From Amycolatopsis sp. GM8 (GTDB lineage Bacteria; Actinomycetota; Actinomycetes; Mycobacteriales; Pseudonocardiaceae), in the NCBI RefSeq assembly GCF_021653975.1, contig NZ_JAJKFK010000007.1, positions 372,001 through 436,000 of the forward strand: a DNA stretch of 64,000 nucleotides, read 5' to 3'. Shown piece after piece: positions 59,251-64,000 of the stretch. The translations under genes were made by a program, and so were the position numbers. The notes below the pieces were generated by a model. It worked only from the letters and a program-made list of their open reading frames with translations. It did no database searches and was not told the origin of the DNA. Positions within the stretch are counted from its first letter, which is position 1; every line of letters starts with the position of its first letter.

Positions 59251-59305
59251 AAGGTGAGGGGGCTCACCTCATAACCGCGGTCGTGCCGCTGACGGTCCCT
59301 GACAG
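59251..59305 (+). ncRNA. Fluoride-riboswitch-like element upstream of a DUF3040 gene (element B)
   Basis: GGTGAGGGGGCTCACC (59253-59268), TCATAACC, P2 GCGG-TCGTG-CCGC (59277-59289), then TGACGGTCCCTGAC. The A6 and U38 equivalents are kept (A59257, T59290), while the U7 and U41 equivalents are G and C. Pseudoknot GGUGA/UCACC is strengthened by a compensating change. TAATAT (59232-59237) is placed to start transcription just upstream. The gene's Shine-Dalgarno GGAGG lies in a TCCG-GTAT-CGGA hairpin. Confidence 0.6.
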
Positions 59306-59335
59306 GTCCATCCGGTATCGGAGGCGTGCGCGATC

Positions 59336-59635
59336 GTGACCCTGTCCGAGGAGTACCAGCGGCGGCTGGCCGCCATCGAACGTGAACTCGCCGCGACCAG
59401 CCCGCGGCTCGCGCGCCGATTCGCGCGATTCCCCCTGATGATCACAGCCATGCTGGTCGCCGGCCTGGCCTCCGCGGTCACACTGTTCGCGGCGGCGGTG
59501 ACACTCATGGTGATCGGCATCAACGTCGGCGCCGCCGCCCCCATCGCCGAAGGCGCGGTCGTCACGGCGCTCCTGCCGCTCATGATCGGGTGGCGGTGGT
59601 GGCGCCACGGCGCACCGTGGTCTCGCCGCCGGTGA
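59336..59635 (+). CDS. DUF3040-like small membrane protein
   Basis: 99 aa from a GTG at 59336. N-terminus LSEEYQRRLAAIERELAATSPRLARRF matches the DUF3040 start (L-S-x-x-E-Q-R-x-L-x-x-I-E-x-x-L), followed by two predicted membrane segments (FPLMITAMLVAGLASAVTLFAAAVTLMV and GAVVTALLPLMIGW) and a basic tail. Function unknown. It follows a fluoride-riboswitch-like leader, so may belong to the same stress response. Confidence 0.75.
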   Translation: MTLSEEYQRRLAAIERELAATSPRLARRFARFPLMITAMLVAGLASAVTLFAAAVTLMVIGINVGAAAPIAEGAVVTALLPLMIGWRWWRHGAPWSRRR

Positions 59636-59797
59636 CCGCAACAAGAACGGCGCCCCGGCCCGTCCGTCCGCGGCGGCTCGGTCAGACGTGCGCGCCGAAA
59701 TGGCGCGGAAGATCCAGGCTCAGGAACCGACACGGCGGCACTCGGCCATCATGTCCCGCCACCAGCGCAGGCCCAGCCCCCAAGGGAGGATGATTGC

Positions 59798-60330
59798 ATG
59801 GATTCCCAAGTGGAGGAACAACCCCTGGCAGGCGGAGTCGATAACACCGGCGCGGTCGTCCGCGTCGATGACACCGTGCGCCGACCTGGCGGTCCGGCCG
59901 CGTTCCCAGGTCCGCCTCTTCCTGACCCACCTGACGAAGTCGGTTTCACCGGTGCACCGCGGTTTCGCGGCCTGGACGAACACGGCCGCGGAATACTGGA
60001 CTACCTCGACGGCGACGTCGCAATACCCCCGTTCCCAGACTGGGTGGTAGACGAAGACCTATTAGTTAGCGTCGCGCTCCTGCAACGCGAACCGCACCGC
60101 GCCGCCGCGGGTTTCCAGTTGCCTCAGGGAATGCAGTGGCCGACTCGTCAGCTGACACAGCTACCCCCTGGATCGCAGCACGCCACTGGATCCCCCTGAG
60201 CAACCCGGACCGCCATCAGCCATGGTGATCTGGCCATTGGCACAACCATGGGTTACAAAGCCGCCTGTCCGGCCGAAACAATTGAGGCACATCGAGCGAC
60301 CCGACCAAAAATACTTCACGCCAATTGACG
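59798..60330 (+). pseudogene. Decayed aminoglycoside-phosphotransferase-like gene
   Basis: EEQPLAGGVDNTGAVVRVDDTVRRP, then DEVGFTGAPRFRGLDEHGRGILDYLDGDVAIPPFPDWVVDEDLL, matches the N-lobe of actinobacterial APH-family proteins. The VRLFLTHL helix expected between these parts lies in another frame. An early stop occurs at 60199, yet the catalytic loop remnant (SHGDLA, with a frame change to HWHNHG) follows at 60215-60250. At least two frameshifts plus loss of the C-lobe. A fragment further on (DAEWDAFLAHFEKSAG, near 60340) may be a separate relic. Confidence 0.65.
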
Positions 60331-60416
60331 CGGAATGGGACGCGTTCCTCGCACACTTCGAGAAGAGTGCCGGTCGGGACCTGCGCCGACCCGAAGGCAG
60401 AGAGTCGATGAGAGTG

Positions 60417-60899
60417 TCAGGCACCCAATCGCGCCATGCCGGCTTCGAGCGTGCTCCGTTCGGAGCTCCATAGCACCGCGGTCTCGTTGCGGTGCGGGAG
60501 ATCGATCATCAGCGTGACACCGGCCGAACGCCTGGCTGCTTCGCGAGCGTTGCCGTCCACCATGCTCAGGGCGAGATGTGTGGGTGCCGCAGTGGCCTGC
60601 CAGGCGAAGAGTCCACCGTGGTCAGCCATGTCGAGTTCGGACGCAGATGCGATGACTTCCTGAGGGCTGAGCAGGAGATCGAACCGAACGCGTCGCACGC
60701 TCCTCAGTCTCGTGGGCCCGTGCCCTGCGGCGATCGGAATCTCCAGAGAATGCCACCCTGAGGCGGCCGGTGAGTGCCCCTCAATGACAACGTGCGGCAG
60801 AGCGGGGTCGAACGCGCGGACGAGATCGGACGGCAAGGCACCGTGAACAGCCGCCGTCCAACCAGACGCGGCGCGATACAGTGCGGAACCGAGCCTCAT
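60417..60899 (-). CDS. Hypothetical protein
   Basis: 160 aa, not recognised. No signal peptide or membrane segment. Alternating beta and helical stretches (RSVRRVRFDLLLSPQEVIASASELDM, HLALSMVDGNAREAARRSAGVTLMIDL, ETAVLWSSERSTLEAGMARL). Codon usage (G/C third positions) is like the neighbours. Same strand as the methyltransferase but 69 bp downstream of its stop, so they may be co-transcribed. Confidence 0.5.
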   Translation of the reverse strand: MRLGSALYRAASGWTAAVHGALPSDLVRAFDPALPHVVIEGHSPAASGWHSLEIPIAAGHGPTRLRSVRRVRFDLLLSPQEVIASASELDMADHGGLFAWQATAAPTHLALSMVDGNAREAARRSAGVTLMIDLPHRNETAVLWSSERSTLEAGMARLGA

Positions 60900-60968
60900 G
60901 GTTCGACCCTACGTGGCGGAACTCCGATATCCGCTTCTGCCACGGCTGCGCGTCCTGGCCAACTGGAA

Positions 60969-61559
60969 TCAAGCTCGGCTGAACAGCAAGTATCGCTCGT
61001 CCTCAATAGCGCTGCCCCACAATGCCGGATCGTCCAGCCAGCGCACAGTCGCCTCCCGACGACGGCCGAGTACCAGGGCTTGGCAGTCAACTGCCGTCAG
61101 TCCGGCGCCGGTGAACCACCGCCCTTCGATGAGCACCAGGCATCCCTCGGGTCGCAACAGCTCCACCCACCGGTCCAAGGCGGCGCCGGGATCGGGCAGC
61201 GCCCACAACACGTGCCGCGCCAGGACAACGTCACATGACGCCCGGGGATAGGGTGGGACAGCGGCATCGCCCCGCATGAACTCCGCGTCCACACCCGCCG
61301 CTTCGGCCTTCTCCTCGGCAGCGGCGACCATCCGGCTGGACAGGTCCACCCCACGTACGGAATATCCGGCCTCGGCAACAAGCACGGCAAGACTGCCCGT
61401 CCCGCACCCGAGATCAACCACCGCTGCCGGGGCCGGGGGCATCAGCGGCAGGAGCACGTCCGCCCACGCTGCCCGCACTTCCGGATCTCGCAATCCATGA
61501 TCAGGCTGCTCATCAAACGTCGCCGCCTGCGCGTCCCAAAACTCCCGCGTCTGTTCCAC
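60969..61559 (-). CDS. Class I SAM-dependent methyltransferase
   Basis: 196 aa from a GTG at 61559 (MEQTREFWDAQAATFDEQPDHGL); the longer frame to 61673 is less likely. Motif I VVDLGCGTGSLAVLVAEAG, VRGVDLSSRMV (acidic loop), motif IV-like CDVVLARHVLWALPDPGAAL. The Methyltransf_11/25 type typical of small-molecule C-, N- or O-methylation. Target unknown; the neighbourhood is not a biosynthetic cluster. Confidence 0.85.
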   Translation of the reverse strand: MEQTREFWDAQAATFDEQPDHGLRDPEVRAAWADVLLPLMPPAPAAVVDLGCGTGSLAVLVAEAGYSVRGVDLSSRMVAAAEEKAEAAGVDAEFMRGDAAVPPYPRASCDVVLARHVLWALPDPGAALDRWVELLRPEGCLVLIEGRWFTGAGLTAVDCQALVLGRRREATVRWLDDPALWGSAIEDERYLLFSRA

Positions 61560-61730
61560 CACACCCAGGATCCCGCACGCAACTAGAAGCCCCAGAAGCA
61601 CCCGAGGACTGCGCTCCGGCGCACTGGCGCGCATCGCAGCGGTCGGCTGGTCCTGGCGACCCGTCTCAGGCATGGGCCGCCCCCAGCGGACCCGCCCGGA
61701 TTCGCGCGGCCAGGAGCCCTCGCACCGGCC

Positions 61731-61780
61731 TTGACAGCCTTGGCTAACGAGGATAGCTTTTTAGCTATCAAGATTAGCTA
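61731..61780 (+). promoter_or_regulatory. Promoter with TetR operator over the -10
   Basis: TTGACA (61731-61736), 17-bp spacer, TAGCTT (61754-61759). The inverted repeat GATAGCT-TTTT-AGCTATC (61752-61769) covers the -10, and a second TTAGCTA half-site follows (61774-61780). The two-gene unit downstream encodes a TetR regulator, its likely binder. Confidence 0.75.
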
Positions 61781-61791
61781 AGGAGGTCGAC

Positions 61792-62619
61792 ATGACTGAG
61801 TTTCTGAGCGTGGACGGCGGCACCCTCGCCTACGAGGTGACCGGTTCCGGGCCGCTGATGGTGCTCGCGCACGGGATCGGACAGAGCCGCGACGCCTATC
61901 GGTTCATGGTGCCGGAGCTGGTGGCCGCCGGATACCGGGTCGCGGCCGTTGACCTGCGGGGCAGCGGCGAGTCGACCGCGACGTGGCCGTCCTACACCCG
62001 CACCGACATCGCCGGCGACCTGATCGCATTGATCGAGCACCTCGGCGGTCCCGCGGTGCTGGTCGGCCACTCCATTTCCGGTGGCGCCGCGACGATCGCC
62101 GCGGCCAAGGCGCCGACGCTCATAAGCGCCGTCGTCGAGCTGGCACCGTTCACCCGCAAAGTGGAGTACTCACTGAGCGCCCTGGGCGTGTCCCGCTACC
62201 GCAAGGGCGCGATGGCGATCTCCGGGGTCGCGATGTTCGGCAACCACAAGCAATGGCGGAAGTACCTGGAGATCGCGACCCCCGAGCCGCGCCCCGCGGA
62301 CTGGGCCGAGAGCCTCGACCGCACCGACGCAATGCTGCGCGAACCGGGCCGGATGAAGGCCCTGCAGAAGCAGATGAACAGCGCCGCCGACGCCGGTGCC
62401 CAACTCGGCAATGTGCACTGCCCAGTGCTCGTCGTCATGGGCACCCTCGATCCCGACTGGGGCGACCCGAAGGTCGAGGGCGAAGCCATCGTGGCCGCGT
62501 TGCCGGACGGCGTCGGCCAGCTCCACATGCTCCCCGGGGCGGGCCACTACCCACATGTCCAGTTCCCGTCGGAAGTGGTCGGCCTGCTGCGCTCGTTCCT
62601 GGAGACGGCCCGTGCCTAG
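61792..62619 (+). CDS. Alpha/beta hydrolase (paralogue of the 35.8 kb gene)
   Basis: 275 aa, AAGGAGG upstream. Nucleophile in LVGHSISGGAATIAAAKAP, Asp in MGTLDPDWGD, His in GAGHYPHVQ. Close to the 35849 product along its full length, including EPGRMKALQKQM versus EPGRMAEFVKTM. Translationally coupled to a TetR gene (8-bp overlap) and controlled from the operator over its promoter. Likely an inducible hydrolase for a lipophilic ester, lactone or epoxide. Confidence 0.9.
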   Translation: MTEFLSVDGGTLAYEVTGSGPLMVLAHGIGQSRDAYRFMVPELVAAGYRVAAVDLRGSGESTATWPSYTRTDIAGDLIALIEHLGGPAVLVGHSISGGAATIAAAKAPTLISAVVELAPFTRKVEYSLSALGVSRYRKGAMAISGVAMFGNHKQWRKYLEIATPEPRPADWAESLDRTDAMLREPGRMKALQKQMNSAADAGAQLGNVHCPVLVVMGTLDPDWGDPKVEGEAIVAALPDGVGQLHMLPGAGHYPHVQFPSEVVGLLRSFLETARA

Positions 62620-63208
62620 GGCCGGACTCGACCCGGCCGCGGTCATCGCGGCGGCGTCGGCCCTCGCCGACGAGGTCGGCTTCGCCGGCCTGACCATGGG
62701 CCTGCTGGCCGAGCGGGTCGGCGTGCGCACACCGTCGCTGTACAAGCACGTCGATTCGCTGGACGCCCTCCAGCGGGGCATCGGCCTGCAGGCCATCCGC
62801 GACATCGGCGCCGTCCTGACCCGGGCCGCCGTCGGCCGGTCCGGTCCGGACGCGGTCCGCGCGATCGCCGAGGCGTACCGGCGGTGGGCCCTCGACCACC
62901 CCGGCCGGTACGCCGCCACCGTCCGTGTCCCAGGCCCCGAGGACGAGGAGTACCAGGCCGTGAGTAACGACGCGGTGCAGGTCCTGTTCGACGCGGTCGC
63001 CGGCTTCGGGCTGACCGACGACCGTGCCGTCGACGCGGTCCGAGCTCTGCGCAGCGTCGTCCACGGGTTCGCCGGCCTCGAAGGTGGCGGTGCTTTCCAG
63101 ATGTCGCGCGACCCCGCCGACAGCTACCGGTTCCTTGTCGACACCCTGATCAGCGGTATGCGAGCCGAGGCCGACGCCGCGTTGCTCGATGTGAGGGACG
63201 GATCATGA
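62612..63208 (+). CDS. TetR-family regulator (TetR_C_33/WHG type)
   Basis: 198 aa from a GTG at 62612. HTH: GFAGLTMGLLAERVGVRTPSLYKHVDSLDALQRGIG. C-terminal WHG-like domain: YRRWALDHPGRYAATV and ALRSVVHGFAGLEGGGAFQM, typical of the TetR_C_33 group. Autoregulation and control of the hydrolase through the GATAGCT operator is expected. Confidence 0.9.
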   Translation: MPRAGLDPAAVIAAASALADEVGFAGLTMGLLAERVGVRTPSLYKHVDSLDALQRGIGLQAIRDIGAVLTRAAVGRSGPDAVRAIAEAYRRWALDHPGRYAATVRVPGPEDEEYQAVSNDAVQVLFDAVAGFGLTDDRAVDAVRALRSVVHGFAGLEGGGAFQMSRDPADSYRFLVDTLISGMRAEADAALLDVRDGS

Positions 63209-63573
63209 CCCAGGCCGCCGATTCCCCGAACCGGACCAACGCCGCCTCCGGGCTGCGGTTCGTGACCGAACTGATCGGCTGGACGGCCACCCCGTGGGCG
63301 CTGCACCGGGTGGACTGGGTGGTCGCGATCGTCGCGCTGGGCCTGTTGATCGGACTGCCGGCCGTCTTCGGGACACCTGGCGACCGGCCCTTCGACCCGC
63401 CAGTGGCGATTCCCGGCGCGGCCATGCTTCTGCTCGTGCTCCTCGAAGTCACCGCCGCCGCGGTGGCGCCGTGGTTCGCATGGCCCACCTGGGCGGCGAT
63501 CCTCACCACCGCGCTGACCGCGACATCGGTCGTCCTCGAACAGCCGCGATGGCGCTGGCTGCTGCGCCACTAG
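63205..63573 (+). CDS. Small membrane protein
   Basis: 122 aa with three or four hydrophobic segments: WVVAIVALGLLIGLPAVFG, IPGAAMLLLVLLEVTAAAVAPWF and WAAILTTALTATSVVL. Overlaps the TetR stop by 4 bp, so it belongs to the hydrolase-TetR operon. Such three-gene units (alpha/beta hydrolase, TetR, small membrane protein) occur in actinobacteria; the function of the membrane protein is unknown. Confidence 0.75.
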   Translation: MTQAADSPNRTNAASGLRFVTELIGWTATPWALHRVDWVVAIVALGLLIGLPAVFGTPGDRPFDPPVAIPGAAMLLLVLLEVTAAAVAPWFAWPTWAAILTTALTATSVVLEQPRWRWLLRH

Positions 63574-63725
63574 ACCGTCCGCGCACGCGATCAGGTCCGG
63601 CCACCCGAGGGGCAACAACTTGTGGCCGCCCCGCTCGAAGTCGATCCAGTCACACCACTGTCGGACCTCGTCGCCACTTGGCTGACTGGACATCTGGCGA
63701 ACCGCCAACCCAGCATCGCCACGTA
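63574..63725. other. 152-bp intergenic stretch, possible gene relic
   Basis: No confident gene. On the plus strand the frame from 63625 reads PLSDLVATWLTGHLANRQPSIATYQ, vaguely like the core-binding domain of a tyrosine recombinase, but it is too short and ends inside the LysR gene. Treat as unassigned. Confidence 0.25.
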
Positions 63726-64000
63726 TCAAACCAGGGCTGCTCCCTCGCCACTGGTCAGTTCGCGCAGTACGTCGACGAATGCGGCTACGGTCGGGCGGCT
63801 CTGCGCGGTGGCGCGCACGACGACGACAATGTGCCGTTCGAACCGCTCCGCCAGGCTCAGGATCCGGAAGCGGGACGGCCGGAGCATGAGCATGAGATCG
63901 GTGACCGGCGTGATACCAACGCCCGCCTCGACCAGGGCCAGTGACGCGGCGGTGTCGGTGACCTGGTGCCGCACGTCGGGTTCGATTCCCGCGCGCCGGC
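63726..64000 (-). CDS. LysR-family regulator, C-terminal part (runs off right edge)
   Basis: The last 91 codons are present. They read through the end of the window: AGIEPDVRHQVTDTAASLALVEAGVGITPVTDLMLML, the ligand-binding-domain segment of LysR regulators (the alternation xLVxAGxGIxxxP), then HIVVVVRATAQSRPTVAAFVDVLREL, the usual C-terminal helix. Convergent with the small membrane protein gene. Target unknown because the upstream side is outside the window. Confidence 0.8.
   Translation of the reverse strand, partial: RRAGIEPDVRHQVTDTAASLALVEAGVGITPVTDLMLMLRPSRFRILSLAERFERHIVVVVRATAQSRPTVAAFVDVLRELTSGEGAALV

Noticed and set aside
63625..63725. Tyrosine recombinase (integrase) N-terminus
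   Set aside because: Only about 30 residues with weak resemblance; no catalytic domain, no attachment-site repeat and no other mobile gene nearby.
63970..64000. A tRNA T-arm-like string (CGGGTTCGATTCCCG) at the right edge
   Set aside because: No D-arm or anticodon arm upstream, and the same bases encode a well-conserved LysR segment (GIEPDVRHQV) on the other strand. A coincidence, though the edge of the window prevents full checking.
1..64000. CRISPR arrays, insertion sequences, rRNA or prophage genes
   Set aside because: No regularly spaced repeats, transposase, integrase catalytic domain, rRNA or phage structural genes were seen on reading both strands. The long opposite-strand reading frames are ordinary high-GC shadows.

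Overview
High-GC (roughly 70%) actinobacterial chromosome. GTG/TTG starts, ATGA-type start/stop overlaps, frequent TetR/MarR/AraC regulators, an F420-dependent (LLM) oxidoreductase family member and a type VII secretion effector set point to a Pseudonocardiales-like genome (Amycolatopsis or a relative; inference). No rRNA, tRNA, CRISPR array or intact mobile element was seen. The window is mostly accessory metabolism.

1-17 kb: a catabolic region. A leftward operon (carotenoid-cleavage-type oxygenase, LLM oxidoreductase, Rieske oxygenase, two acyl-CoA dehydrogenases) diverges at 4.7 kb from a rightward one (Baeyer-Villiger monooxygenase, AttH/CrtC-like protein, ACAD10-like phosphotransferase, phosphotriesterase-family lactonase). 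A second leftward set (dehydrogenase-like protein, SDR, thiolase, Zn-ribbon/OB-fold protein) diverges from a metallo-beta-lactamase-fold hydrolase. Together they suggest ketone to lactone to hydroxy acid to acyl-CoA breakdown of a terpenoid or aromatic substrate. A three-gene type VII secretion effector cassette (10.0-12.5 kb) sits between the two halves.

17-34 kb: secreted hydrolase, SDRs, one SDR pseudogene, XRE and MarR regulators, then a ten-gene leftward uptake/catabolic cluster (22.3-32.6 kb): alpha/beta hydrolase, TauD-type dioxygenase, phosphonatase-like HAD, serine hydrolase, formylglycine sulfatase/phosphonate-ester hydrolase, complete Ugp-type ABC importer and SelA-like PLP enzyme, with a divergent RpiR regulator.

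34-44.6 kb: small regulator/enzyme pairs (AraC with P450 and hydrolase; TetR with amidohydrolase and esterase; PucR-like regulator with a GlcD-type oxidase; TetR with a glycosyltransferase).

44.6-59.7 kb: what I consider the most interesting part, a probable fluoride-response island. Five RNA elements resembling fluoride (crcB) riboswitches lie upstream of glutamine synthetase, of crcB-DUF190-crcB, of a six-gene hydrogenase-4/complex-I-like hyc locus, of a second DUF190 gene and of a DUF3040 membrane protein. The hyc locus has lost the Cys ligands of the NiFe site and of the proximal iron-sulfur cluster, so it is probably not a hydrogenase; an ion-translocating role in fluoride defence is proposed.

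59.7-64 kb: a decayed phosphotransferase gene, a hypothetical protein, a methyltransferase, a TetR-controlled alpha/beta hydrolase paralogous to the one at 35.8 kb, and the 3' end of a LysR regulator running off the right edge.
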